The position numbers and the translations under genes are program-made. A stretch of 64,000 nucleotides of DNA from Lingula anatina. Lineage: Eukaryota; Brachiopoda; Lingulata; Lingulida; Lingulidae. Under the pieces are notes generated by a model, which was not told the DNA's origin, made no database searches, and was given only the letters and a program-made list of their open reading frames with translations. Below are positions 32,114-51,567 of the stretch, piece by piece (position 1 is the first letter of the stretch; each line of letters opens with the position of its first letter). The stretch lies in the NCBI RefSeq assembly GCF_001039355.2, contig NW_019773759.1, positions 608,913-672,912 on the forward strand, written 5' to 3'.

Positions 32114-33264
32114 TTAAAGTATGTTGTTTTGATTTTCTTGTATTTCAAATAATTTCATTAATAGATATGTATAATATTAATTCAAAACATTTATTTGTAC
32201 GTCAAAAAAATATATCCTCATTTTACCACACTAAAACTGAATTTACTGGGAAATTACCGGTATATGGCAAGAAATAAATCACGCTTATACCTCTCATAAA
32301 TGCTTAATTTAGTTTAAGTGTTAATCTTGTTTTTACAACATTTGCCTGGACTAATAAAAAACAGCAATTGCATCCTACCAATCTAGCCTAGTAATTGCAA
32401 TCGTATATAAAATGAATCTCCATGTATACAGTATTCTTACGAACGTGATTATAAACAGAATGTATGAAACGTATCACTTGCATTGGTTAACTAGAAAAGC
32501 ACTCAGAGAGCGCAGGCCTCTGTCAATGCAGCAAAGTCTCCATCCAATGCCGTTTTACCCCTAAATTTTCATTCTATAATGATTTAGTTTTTTAATTTTT
32601 GATTGTTGTTTATTGATTGATTATTGATTCGGATCACCACCAAAAGCTAATCATTTGTTCCTTGGCCCACTTCTAGCAGTTCCTGAAAATTTCATCAAAA
32701 TCGCTCCATAACTTAGTTTTTTTTATTTTTGATGATTGATTATTGATTGATTATTGATCCAGATCAAAACTAATCATTTCTAATTTAACCCATTTCTTAC
32801 CTACCCTGAAAATTCCATCGAAATTCATCCAAAACTTTTTGAGGTATGTTGATGACAAAAAGACAGACAGACAAACAAACAGGGGTGAAAACATAACCTC
32901 CTTGGCGGAGGCAATAAACAAATACTGAACACAAAATAAAAATAGACACTTTTCTCTTTCTCTCTAATTTCTAATAAGTCAGCGTCAGTTAGTATTGCGT
33001 CAGATACATATCAATTAGTATCCACACGTACGTGATTTTGAAGAAATATACGCCCGATCAATCCCGCATTAGATTTACGAAGCCATGTAGAATCCTGTCA
33101 ATGTCCGGCGACAGTGGGGTTTCATTCAGTAAACTTGACGTAACACACAGAAAACAACTAAATGTTTATCAGGAATAAAGACGATTATCGGCCTCCTATT
33201 ATTTTTACCTACACACAGATTCAAAGAAATGTAGATTTTAAAAAATCCAACAAATTAATACACT
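30930..33264. other. Tail-to-tail spacer between I1 and K2
   Basis: Homologous over much of its length to 59985-61867, including an (AAT)n tract (32082-32112 here, about 60983-61021 there). This shows that the repeating unit is the K-I pair with its 3' flanks. Contains the interspersed repeat listed at 32492-32917. No gene recognised. Confidence 0.6.
32492..32917 (-). repeat. Interspersed repeat, 'cctccgccaagg' type, second copy
   Basis: Inverted relative to the copy at 19246. Runs from the complement of GCGCTCTCTGAGTGC to CTTGGCGGAGGCAATAA. It contains GGATCACCACCAAAAGC, and the internal segment around GATTGATTATTGAT is partly duplicated. Confidence 0.6.
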
Positions 33265-40112
<6,848 letters not shown>

Positions 40113-41244
40113 CTGAAATAAAAGAAAAAAACGAGTACAATATTTGAAAAAATCAATTCTAGATTGGTCAAAAAATAAACTCATGAACCCTGTGCGCGTA
40201 CATAAACAACAAATTTAAGACAACAACAAGAAATATATCTTGCTTGGAACACTTTGCTAACGTGGAAGTTGGACATCCCAACTCTTTCCTTTCTCTGAAG
40301 TCCAAATAAATTATCAAAACGTGCGTAAAGGGGATGTTTCCCAGGTAGAACACATTGCATGACACCTCTTCTCCCACACACACATTGATAAGGATTATTT
40401 TTGACTGGCACGATAAACTATTTATCCCGACACATTCATAGACAGACATTCGCAAGATTTTGAATATAACTTGAACATGACTTGATGAATTCCTGTCTTT
40501 AACTAATTGTTCATAATTTAGAATAGATATGTTCATGCTGTGATCACGTTACGAAGACTAAATTTTCTTTACAAAAATGACTATTAATTAGCAATATTTG
40601 ATTATAACTTATTTATCACTGAAAAACGGTGGGTCTAGGAATGACAGGGAAAAGGAGCCCCCTTAAATTTCATTTATGGTTGACCATGTTTAAAAAAAAT
40701 CTTGTGAAAAAAACTGGGTTTCCTAGCTCTGAACTTTTATACCATGATCCTGAACCTAAACTGCTTGATCCTTATCCATGGGGAAATGCTAAATCCCCAA
40801 TGATGTGATTTTTCATATTCAAATACTACCTACCGTTGTTCACCAAGGCAATTACAAAGAGGAAGAACACCCTAAAGGGAATGCCTGAAACACAATTAAT
40901 TGTTTGGCCATTAGTTGTTCATCATAAGGCATCGCGAACAAGCGTACATGTACCTTGAGAAAAAACGATGAGCAAGAAATATCTAATCCAAGAATTAAGT
41001 ATTCCCTACGTAATGCATAAACATGTTACCAAGGCATAGCTGGAAGGTAGAAGGTACTTTCATTTACGGCGCACGGCCGCGAATACGCTTGAAACAAATG
41101 AAACAACTAACACCAGATACAGCTATACATGTTCATAACGATATTTTAAAGATTCTTATGTTTTTCTTCCTTGGTCACACAGGCATGATATATAAACATA
41201 TTTCTAAGTTCACAAGTATAGAATAAAAAGACAAGCAATGTCTA

Positions 41245-41296
41245 CAATATAATATAATATAATATAATATAATATAATATAATATAATATAATATT
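41245..41296. repeat. (AATAT)n microsatellite
   Basis: About ten AATAT units between the K2 Ig-exon intron and the conserved 5' block; absent at the equivalent K1 position. Confidence 0.9.
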
Positions 41297-41332
41297 GTGC
41301 AAATCGAGAAAACAAGCGGATTATATATTATG

Positions 41333-41640
41333 AAGTCCTCACCTGCATTCATTACGACTTCCGCCTGAGTAACGTAGGGCAACGCCGATAGTGTCCACGA
41401 CCTTTGTAATGTCAAGGTAAGCTTCAGGCATTGATAACGGATGTTTCTTGTGCATCGACAACGCTGTATGTAATGGATCTTATATTAAGGATATTTTTTG
41501 TTGCGGCAGTGATATGCAACTATGGTAAGATCTAGACATTCTTTATTTTAGACTTCTACTGATTTGACATGATCACCGATCCACACCGTCTTCGCACGGT
41601 TACTATGAGTCATTGTCTTTTCTCTCCATGTTTTATGTAT
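41333..41640 (-). promoter_or_regulatory. Strongly conserved K2 5' block: likely first exon and promoter
   Basis: Counterpart of 25774-26085. Same donor (GAATGCAG then GTGAGG, junction at 41343), same open phase leading into the Ig exon, and only a handful of differences over about 310 bp. Confidence 0.45.
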
Positions 41641-41824
41641 TACTTGTGCGGGTGACTTTGCATTTAGACATTTAAAATGTATACAATTTGTGGGTAGTAA
41701 TTACTCTCATAATTAACGGCCCATTGATACAACGATAAAATTGAAGTCGATTAACCTCGGACCGAGGCCTGGCTTGTTATTCCAGACCAAACTCTAAGAA
41801 ACCAATCAGAGAGGCGATACCGCC

Positions 41825-43208
41825 TCCGGGTATTGTACCACCAGCTGGAGTATTAAGCGCATTCGTATGGAAAAGCCAAAAAAAGGACACCACCTTCAGT
41901 GTTGTGCTTGACAAGCTCTACAAACTGCAGTACACTAAAGTTCTCCATTTATTACAAAATCATGGGGAAACGTAAAAGGTTAAATCCAAATTTCTGAAGT
42001 GCGTTTTATGGCGAAAAGTAGGTCAAAGGTCAATTTCATTGCCAGTATATGACTTCCTATTAAAGTTTAATAGTAACTGTGGGCGAATCTCTGTTATTTT
42101 GGAGATATAAGGGATGGAAACCTTGCAAAGATCGGTTCATGGTGAAAAGTAGGCCAAAGGTAAATTTCAAAGTAACAGTTACATTACCAGTATATGGCTT
42201 CAGTAGTAACTATGGACCTAACACTGCAAGTTTTGGAGATATACGGGACTAAAATGGGTGTATCTTCGCTAATTTTGGAGTTACAGCAGTGTGCCATAAA
42301 TTTCGTACAGAAGAAATTAATTGGAATAATCGAAAGATCGCATTTGTCGAAGTATATTAATTGGGAGGTTTTGAGAAATTCCCGATGTTCCAATTTCATG
42401 GAATTCTGTCATTTTTACTAGAAGATGTCTGTCCCTCGCTAAGCCTTATGTTATCTTTCCTGATATTCCAATTTTATGGCATATAACCGAATTTCACACT
42501 TAATTTTCACCACCTAGTTGTACTTTTTGATATAGCACAACTCGTAAACCGTATGGAAAACAAACAAAAAAACGGACACCACCTGCAGTGTTGGGCAATA
42601 GGTCTCACGCATTTACCTTTTCTGAATTAGGGAGAGTTTTCGTTTCAGCACCTTATGGCTACTCCCGTGAAAATGCACTGGTTGATCTCAAACTCACGAA
42701 GATGAAAGATAACCTGAAGGGTAACACATGCCCGTAATATTATAGGTTAGGTCTGTGTAGTTTTTGAAAATCGCCAGAACTAAAGATTTTTTTGCTAAAA
42801 ATTCTCATTTTTAGAAAATTTTGGCCCGTTTGACCTTGAAATAAAGGTCAAATGTCAAATCCAAAGGCATATTTCAAATCTCCACATATGATTTTCAGTC
42901 AGACATCTGTAGAAATTTTTCCCATATTTCCTTTGGTTTGGGAGATATTTAGCATTTAATTTTGCAAATTTTAGATGAAAGTGCATTGCAACGAGCGCCC
43001 CACCTAGACCCCAGCACCGACAAAGCCCAAAATGCACGTGGACCGAGTTGACTTTATATGTGACCTAAATCGTAGAGATGGGTACGCAGGCTCTTGTAGC
43101 CTAGAAGGAGAAGCGGTAACGGTGACTAGGTGGCGGAGCCGGTGGATCATGCGGGTCGGGACTAAAAACATGTACAGCCAGCGCCTACGCTAGTGGTACA
43201 ATAAAACC
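41825..43208. mobile_element. 1.38-kb DNA element upstream of K2, empty site upstream of K1
   Basis: ACCGCC occurs on both sides (41819-41824 and 43209-43214). K1 reads ATACCGCCCCCTTGA without interruption near 26260. The ends are inverted: GGGTATTGTACCACCAGC at the left and GCTAGTGGTACAATAAAACC at the right. No transposase frame seen. Confidence 0.65.
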
Positions 43209-43264
43209 ACCGCCCCTTGAGAGCTCTGGGAACAGCTAGATGAGGTCAGACGCGCTACTCACCG

Positions 43265-43425
43265 TTTGTTACGGCTCTATAGTCTTCAAATCAAATTCGG
43301 TCCCTTGGTTCTAAACTGTTTGCAAGAAGCACTGTTCTGGTCCTACACCTGTGAATCACCATCATGACGTGTTCAAACGTGTTCCCTAAACGTGTCCTTG
43401 GCTGGCTCACTTTTGGGTGCCACAC
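43265..43425. repeat. First half of a split dispersed repeat
   Basis: Matches the repeat at 20580-20735 (TTCGGTCCCTTGGTTCTAA to GTGTCCTTGGCTG). The second half resumes at about 47532, so the 4.1 kb between is probably inserted. Confidence 0.6.
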
Positions 43426-44810
43426 TTTTTCTGCGGTATAGTCTTCATTTGGAAACCTGCCAGTATGACGTTCGGGGAAGGGGAGGGGGTTAATTAATTG
43501 CAGTTAACACCCCAATTAACGCTCATTTGGTTGATTCGGTTGATTCGCGAGATCAACAGGCTAGTTGGGTGATATTTCACAGCATAAATTGAAAGAGATA
43601 AATTGCAGTGTCCCAAGGATACTGCTTATAATTATTTTTTCCCTTTATGCTTCCACCAAACCCGAGCACTGAGATCTGAAAGATGAAAAGAGGGCGCAGA
43701 CCCACTTTTGGAAAAAATGGCAGGTCAGGTCAGGTCACAAAGTAACTGATACGGCATCTCCGGACACAAAATTCTGGCTTCACAGGGCAGTGCTTGAAAC
43801 TCGAAAAATATACCTCTCCGACAAAACTCCGAGTTTAATTGCTCACCCTGCTTCCTTCATGTCTTCATAACAATTCAGTACCGTTATATGGTTCTATTAC
43901 TAATGTTGTATTCAAACATCTAATAAAATTTAATATTTGAAAAACATTTTATTGTAGGATATTAGAAGTATCACTATTTTTGCACCATTGCTAATATGTG
44001 GAGCAGAGTAAAGGTAAAAACTGTTTGATGATAATAAAAATAGTAACAATAATGTTAATCACAATAACTAAATCACTCTGCAGGCTAACTGGCTACGGGT
44101 TATTGCCAAGATGTGTTTAGTTTATAACACCCTCCTGTAGTTGGAAACATTTACAGAAATGTGTGAAGAATTAAATGAGTATGAAAAGGAAACGTTTTTA
44201 ACGCATTTTGGAAAAGTGAAATGGAAATAACTAAAAAAAAGCAAACGATTTCCTAATCTGAGAAGCCATGTTTCTCCCAACAAAGAGAGAGGTGGTGCAT
44301 GAGCACAATAATTGGCCCTTAACATCTCTCTCTCTCCCTCTCTCTCTTTCTCCCGTCACAAATCAATGTCTCTGACATTTTAAATTAGTATTTAAATTCA
44401 GGATATTTACAGAAATCTGTGGACATGATATTAATTCGAGAAATGTTATTTTATAGTGTTCGTAAATGTTAAAAAGCAAATTTAACCAAAAATATATAAT
44501 TTCCATATTGAGCAGACATGTTCCTCTATATACTCCCCCTCCCCTGATTTCCTGGCTCGAAGAGCTATATGTTTGTCCCAAGCTCTGAACGCGCTTGATA
44601 GAAACCAGATGTGGCGATAGTGAGATTATATTTCAAGAGCCAGACTACCCACTTTCAAATATTACAGGTTGAAATAGGTGTGGGCCGGGGTGGGGGGTTA
44701 TATGTCTTCTTCACCGACCAAGGTAGATAATCACGAAAAATGATAAAGTATATCGTAGAAAGGGTCAGTTTGACATCTTTTTTATATCAGATCATTATTT
44801 CATAATATAA

Positions 44811-45105
44811 GGCTTCGTTCACATGGGAAGTCTATTTTCTAAAAATCTATTTTCTATTCGCGGTATATCTTGTGATCACGGTCTGTGCCCTGAATATCCC
44901 GCGGCGTAATTACTGGCAGCGCGAGCCAGTTACTTATCCAAAGCTGTAATTAATTCTCGGCTGTGCTCGCATTCTGTAAAATTCTTTGTATAAGTAACTG
45001 GCTCGCGCTGCCAGTAATTACGCCACGGGATATTCAGGGCACAGACCGTGATCATAAGATACCGCGAATAGAAAATAGATTTTTAGAAAATAGACTTTCC
45101 ATGTN
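44811..45105. mobile_element. Foldback MITE, ~120-bp arms, copy 1
   Basis: Begins GGCTTCGTTCACATGG; the second arm is its complement and stops at the unknown base at 45105. The arms carry TCTATTTTCTATTCGCGG and GCAGCGCGAGCCAG. A second copy is at 55740. Confidence 0.75.
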
Positions 45106-45599
45106 TAGTTGGAAAAAGATATATAAAGCGCAAAATAGAATATACGGTTTGACTTAGGTATGGGCACTTTAAAACTTCCTATATATGTTAGCGTTTTGTG
45201 CAAGTAGAATTGAATCATTTTATCTACAGATCAGCGGCTCTAAAATAAGCAAAGTTTATCAGTAAACGCACATTCGTAATTAAAGCCTATTTTCCTGTTT
45301 GCCTGCCTTTAAACTGAGACACAACTGACCATGATGTGTGTGTTTGATTGACGGGGCTGGTTTAAAGATGTAGCGCATATCCAGTTGGTATTTATACCAA
45401 GTAAAGGCTTTCGCAAACTGCATATTCCATCATACGGATTATGTTCAAGTGATGTTTTTCTACAGGATCACGATTTTCTTGCATTAAGAGCGGACAGTGA
45501 AGGGAATATCACAAAAATCCTAGTGGTCGGACCAAAGACATTTTGACGATTCGATCGACTAATGGTAGAGGGCGGATCCAGTATGACTGCGTATAGAAA

Positions 45600-47250
45600 A
45601 CCTATGAATACCGGTGTAACAGTAATCCAAGTCCCATTACTGGTAATGATTGTCCATAGGACTACCATTGCTTGGGAATAGTAGTCCTACTGGGACTTAG
45701 GTGCCTGGCTCATAATTAGAGTAGGTAGGACTTGTATTACTGTCAGACTTTTATTCCTGTTACACCTATGACAGTAATATAAGTCCGGCCATTTGAAAGC
45801 CCTATCCTTAGGCACTGGTACGATTAAATGAGACAACTATAAATATATATGAAATCCTTCTGGTAAGCCATATATCAGACAAAAAATGAGAGGTTTGTGA
45901 CTTCGGTTCGTCTGTGTAGTGGTTAGCATGCAAGTTCTTAAGATAAGAATTCATGAATCGTTCTGTTACGTCTAGGGTTTCGAGACCTACCTTTGACATG
46001 ACCTCCACCCCCTCCATTTTTTACTTGTAGCAAAATGTTAAATGGTGTTTTTAATGTCTAATGTGTTCGTTACATTTACAACTATTTTTTTGTTTTGTTT
46101 TTTAAGTGTCAAAGCACCAAAATGGCAAAGGGTTATTATAGAACATTATGTGCATATATTGGAATTTTCAATTTCTAAACTTACTTGATTTGTCTTAAAT
46201 TTCAGCCCATACTTTCCAAGAGCAAATTTCCACCGAGTTTGAGGTTATTTTTCAATTTCTGCGAGTGTAAACCGAAAAATAAATCTAAGAACGGAGATCC
46301 CGAGTTTTGTGTAAAGTGTTTTTTCTCTTGGAATAAGGTTTTGAAAAAGAGAGAGAGACAAAATAAGAATTTCGACGCAAAACACAAAAGGTACTACCCA
46401 GTAGTAAAGGACATCAAATAATATGCATATACCTCAAAGGAGGAAAAATAAGGGATGCCTTTAGATGGTGCCTTATTTTGTTAAAAAATATATCTGGCAA
46501 ACCAGGCTCATACATATTGTGCACTGCGGGAGGAGTACGCCAATAATATGCGTTAACACGTAAAAATTTGCGTTTACTAGATGAAAAATACACATAGAAG
46601 AAATAAATTGTTTTTGTTATTTCATTAATACGCATATAAACTGCCTATCTGAAAAAAAAACATTGTAAAATATAAAGGTAAAATAGCATATAAAGCATAA
46701 AGCAAACGTTTATTATATCTTTAAAACTAGTATGTCTCTATATCTATTTATTCATGTCATTTCTCAGTGTAAACTATATAGGACATGCATTACTAAAATG
46801 TCAGGAACTCACGTCCCATTAGGACGTGCATTACTACATGTAGGACTTGCATTACTTGGGAGCCTTTGTCCTACGGACATTGAATCCTAGTAACGTATGC
46901 CCTAGGACTTCCATTCCTAGCAATGTTTGCCCCAGGACTTGCATTTCCAGGACTTGCGTTACTAGGACGTTCACTCACCATGGCCTATAGTATCCTACGA
47001 TATGACTATTAAAAACCGCAGGTTTAACATAAACAGAGTCTATCAATAAATATAGCTTACCATATTGATTGACGGCGCAGGTTTACATATATGGCGCATA
47101 CTCGTAGATAAAGAGTTTTTTATGTTGCTTTTGGGCCATGGAACCAATACAAGGCAAAACAAAATATTCGACGTTAATTGTGCATTTAGTTTCTTTATAC
47201 GAAGGCTTTTACCAAAAAATATTAAATATAGACCATTTTTCATTAATCTT
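45600..47250. other. Unassigned sequence with degenerate short repeats
   Basis: Words like TAGGACTTGCATTACT recur irregularly at 45640-45770 and 46790-46980. An open frame at 46185-46421 is Lys/Phe-rich with some cysteines but has no support as a gene. Likely part of the inserted segment between the two halves of the split repeat. Confidence 0.4.
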
Positions 47251-50200
47251 TGAAACAAAAAGGGTTTTCAAAAGAAAAAAAAGAAAGAAAAAAGGTTGTG
47301 TGGTTACAAAATACCACGGTGAAATAATCTGTATACCAGTTCACATATGCATGTACTTATATATCTTATCTTAAAACTACCTGTCAACTCATTTGGAATA
47401 TTTTTATTCCTTTTCTTCTTTTGCTATTTTCCTGTATATTAAATGAAAATAAAGATTTTAATTGCACTTATATAACTTTTGATTATCTATTCAGTGTAAT
47501 TGTGCGTTACTTGAGTTTTAAACGCCCCACAAGGGGCTACCAAAAACGTAAGATAACTGAATGTTAGAAAGAAATGCATTAAAATTATTCAAATGCGTAT
47601 TATATTTGCTATAATATATTCTAATATTTTTAAAGAACACAAAATAAAAGTTTGCTGCGTGACTACCTTAAGGATGCTTAAAGGTTTTCCGTCAGATCGT
47701 CGGAATGACCTGAACGGAGCATATTCTTCAGAAAACATGCCCAACTAACGATATCTTTATCTAAATACACAAATTAAAAGCTCATTTTGTAAATTTTTTT
47801 ACTTTAAAAACGTCCTTTTTGCTTAGCCTGCGAGTTAATGAGCTACGTGGTCACGTGGCCCGATTACGACAATCGTTCCATCGGAGGAAAGAGACAAGCA
47901 GCGTGTTTAGCTGTCAAATTGAGCTGCATTGTCTACCTGTAAGATGACTTTTCTGGCTCCTGATAAAAGTTCATACTCATTCAAATCTCTTACACGAGAG
48001 GTCTAAATTCCGTAAAGCTGTGTAAAGCCATTTCCCGTCTATTCAATTCTTTAACTAGCATTTAATTATGGTTATCCCAAGTTGTATAAAACGCTGCATT
48101 CGAATGACTTGGGAGTACTGTTGATCATTTCAGATGAGGTCCATGTTAGCCTCCTTTTAAATAAATATACCGTTCAGGGTAAATTAGAATATTGAAACTA
48201 TATTAAATCGCGAGAATATCTTTGACTTAAAAAATGATTTTATTATTAATGGAAATTAAGCTACTGTATGTGGTACACTTGCTGTGATAACGCTGCTGCG
48301 TTAGTGTATATTTTGCTCTTTTTTGCACCCAACATTCTTTTAAAAAATTCGTATGTGCCTTTCTTATACCCTTTACCAGGTTAAATCTTCATGCATAATT
48401 TAAATTATACTGACGCACGTATCAAAAACTGCACATTTAGTAAACACATTAAAGTAATGATTTTTTTACATGCTACTTATAGCAAACAATGCTTTTTTTA
48501 CCTTGATCTGCTACATGTTTTTGGGTTTGACAAAACTTACAAATTTGCAAAAAGTTCTACGTACAGACGCAGAACTTGCGTTTCAAGTTATAAAATGATA
48601 AATCTTATAAATCATTTAATATTTCAGTTGAAATAATTAACCTTCAGAAATAAAATAAGCGAATTAGGATTACAGCAGTTGCCATTTTTTTCTTTAATAT
48701 TACCGCTCTTTTTCCACTTTTTCCTCAGCCACGTTCTCTTCCACGGAAGTAATGCCTGGGCATTCGCATGCTTCAAGATACCTTGAGGGCAATCACTTTT
48801 ATTAATGTTCGCGACCGTGTTTGAACTCAATTGTTTAAATATCGATGTTTGACGTCATTTAAAAATACCAATAAAATTACCCCATGAAATGAAAGAGATA
48901 TATTGAAAAATATTTTGAAAAATATTTTCCCAGGTATCTGACGAGTTGGATACCTTTTTTTATCTGGCTTGGGAAGTGCAGCGGTGCATAATTAACAGGT
49001 TTTATTGTTAACGAGAACTTGGTCAACTACAAGGCATTTAAAATGCATCAGCAATTAGTAAGCTTGTCAACTGATGACAGTTAATTTGAAAGACTATCAG
49101 CTTTTGGTATGGTCTAAACAACTTGAGGTGACCATGAGCTCGAGCATCACATCTATTATCACCGAAGTTAGTAAATAAGTCACGGAAGAGCGTCACAGAC
49201 AAAGAAAGAAGATTGTCAACGAGTGCTGCAATTTTGGTGAATCTCGCGGCAAAACACTGAGGCATAACGAAAATTGCTCAACTCCACAACTTTCTTAAAC
49301 TTCTCTGTCTCTATGCACAATGCAGCTCATTTGAGTCTCAAAGACCTTTATCTTCATTGTTGTCACAGTACCACGTGACCCAGATCTGTTGTTTCATTTA
49401 TGCATATTGAGGTGAGGTTTACTAAAACGCTTTTTTTCTACTAAAAGATTCTTTTTATACTTTTTAAATGGCGAGGATCGATAAAAACATATCCTTAGTG
49501 TATCGATTGAGTGCTGAATCTTCAAAATTCGAGAAATGGATTTTTACGTGTCTAGAATCCTTTAATACTACTACAATATTTATGGCGTGCTCTGCATCTT
49601 GTGTTCAAGGCTGTTACATTTGTGTGTGTGTGTGTGTGTGTGTATGTGTGTGTGTGTGTGTGTGTGTTGGGGGGGGGGGGTCCTCCCTCACTCCCATGAT
49701 GGTGCGCTATTTATCCCGCTCCAAGTTAGTATAAAGTTTTATTTTCATATGGATTCGTTTATTCCCGTGAGTTTTACATATGAATTTCCGAAAGGTTCAC
49801 TGGACGGTCACGAACTATTGTGTTTTAGAGATGTGAAAATCAGAACTTGTCTCCTTATATAGACACAGTATAATGGATTGTCATTGCATACGTTTTATAG
49901 TACTTCTATATAAATGCTGCAATTTATTTAAAGAATTTCCTATGAAGGATAGTCTTGTTACTTCATTATTTTACGCATTTTGTCTTGAGAATTTTTTTTT
50001 TTTTAGTTTTCGGGACTTTTAATCTGTCCTTTTTATTCAGATTTACGACAGGAATTTATATGACTATTGTTTTAGCAATTATAGTGATATAGACATTTTT
50101 TGTTTTCATTATGAATTGTGATTACCAATTTTTATTAGCTAAGACAGTTTTTAAAATGTTTAAAAGAAGGCAATCTTTTAACTTGTGTCTCATAAGCCAT

Positions 50201-50408
50201 ATATTGCTGGGTATCCTTTTTAATAGTAGTTTATTTTATACTTTTTTCTATGTATTTTATGTTTTAAAGTTATGCGACACATAAATAAATAAATATTTAA
50301 TTTTATGAACAATTTATTGTAAATGAATGTGCAGTACCCACAGAAAAGAATGCATATTTATTACAACTAAAATATTTCAGACTTAGAAACTGAATAAATG
50401 CCATTAAC
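47251..50408. other. Intergenic region upstream of I2
   Basis: Contains the second half of the split repeat (about 47532-47645), a segment inverted relative to 26530-26680 (about 47290-47440), and a (GT)n tract followed by poly-G at 49619-49681. No exon recognised. Confidence 0.45.
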
Positions 50409-50832
50409 GGTATCAGGACAAGTCCCCCCCCCCCCCCTCCCCCAAGAAATGTATATTTATGTACAAATATAAAGGAAAGAGTATAAAGGTCGAATCTTTT
50501 CATCCATTTTATGAATATTTCTTAGTGTGATGATGCAATTCCAGGAAAAAGAATGCAAATTTCATTAAACAATTTATTTTCATGGAGTACAAGTACAGAA
50601 AATTTTAGAAATGGAAGTACAGAAATTTTAATTAAAAGTTGATAAAAGTATATCTCCAGGTGATGGTGGATTGAACAGAGTTGTATTATCACACTAAAAA
50701 TATTAATAAATTGGATGAAATGTTTTGAACTTAACCCTAATTTACTTAATATTTGTATATAAATATACATGTACATTACTGGTGGGGTCATCCCGGGGGG
50801 AATTGTCCGGGGTGGAATTGTCCTAGAATCGT
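50409..50832. mobile_element. Second copy of the C/G-ended element, upstream of I2
   Basis: Begins CGGTATCAGGACAAGTCCCC and ends AATTGTCCTAGAATCG, inverted ends matching the element at 21825. The flanks CATTAAC and CATCAAC look like a diverged target duplication. I1 lacks the insertion in the aligned upstream region (about 27218). Confidence 0.65.
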
Positions 50833-51063
50833 CATCAACATGATGATTGATAATTGATGCAGCCTTTTATAACGCATGGAAAAAAATTAATTATATTCAA
50901 ACATCATAAAATAGTAAAGATAAATTTTATAAAAATTGTTAAGAAAATTTTATCTCAACGACGTTTTCATAGCATGATATTAGTGTTTCTCATAAATATT
51001 CTCATAATTGTCTAAGACGGGCATTAATTGAATTGTAATTTATATCTCGAAAATCTCTGCCCA

Positions 51064-51430
51064 TTAACCCTCAAGTGAACGTGCGGGTGATTTACGACCC
51101 CAGCCATATGATTTAATGTGCCATCTCTTTATTTTTTTATCCGAATTTTCTTTCCTAGTATGAGTTTGTCGGTCTACTAATCCTACACACTTCCACAGTT
51201 TTTTTGCAGGGATCAACCAATGAGTTTGGCGTATACATCATAAACCCTTGTGGGGTCATTTATGACACCGAAGAGATTCGTTGGTTTTTAAACATTGGTT
51301 TTTAAATTTTATTCAAATGTTACACTTCTTATCGGTACTTTATGTTGTATTGCAGTGAATCATGTGCTTCATGCAACCAGCCAGTGTGCCCAGAACATAG
51401 CCACAAACAAGTGGTTTGGGAAGATTGTTT
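51064..51430 (+). mobile_element. piggyBac-like relic immediately upstream of I2
   Basis: Starts at TTAA (51064-51067) followed by CCCTCAAGTGAACGTGCGGG, a typical piggyBac-type end. At 51348-51430 the plus strand reads YCSESCASCNQPVCPEHSH, the CxxC...PVCxxH cysteine-rich C-terminus of piggyBac transposases. The catalytic part is missing. Its right edge abuts sequence that matches the K2 intron. Confidence 0.65.
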
Positions 51431-51567
51431 TCCAAGCAAGATATATTTTTTGTTGTTGTCTTAAATTTGTTGTTTATGTACGCGCACAGGGTTTATGAGT
51501 TTATTTTTTGACCAATCTAGAATTCATTTTTTCAAATCTTTACTCGTTTTTTTTTCTTTCATTTCAG

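Noticed and set aside
46185-46421. Lys/Phe-rich open frame of 78 codons
   Set aside because: No recognisable domain, AT-driven composition, and it lies in a probably inserted segment.
51495-51567. In-frame ATG and hydrophobic run before the I2 Ig exon, looking like a signal peptide
   Set aside because: It is the polypyrimidine tract of the acceptor. The homologous K1 and K2 stretches are out of frame because their T-run lengths differ, so it is not conserved as coding.
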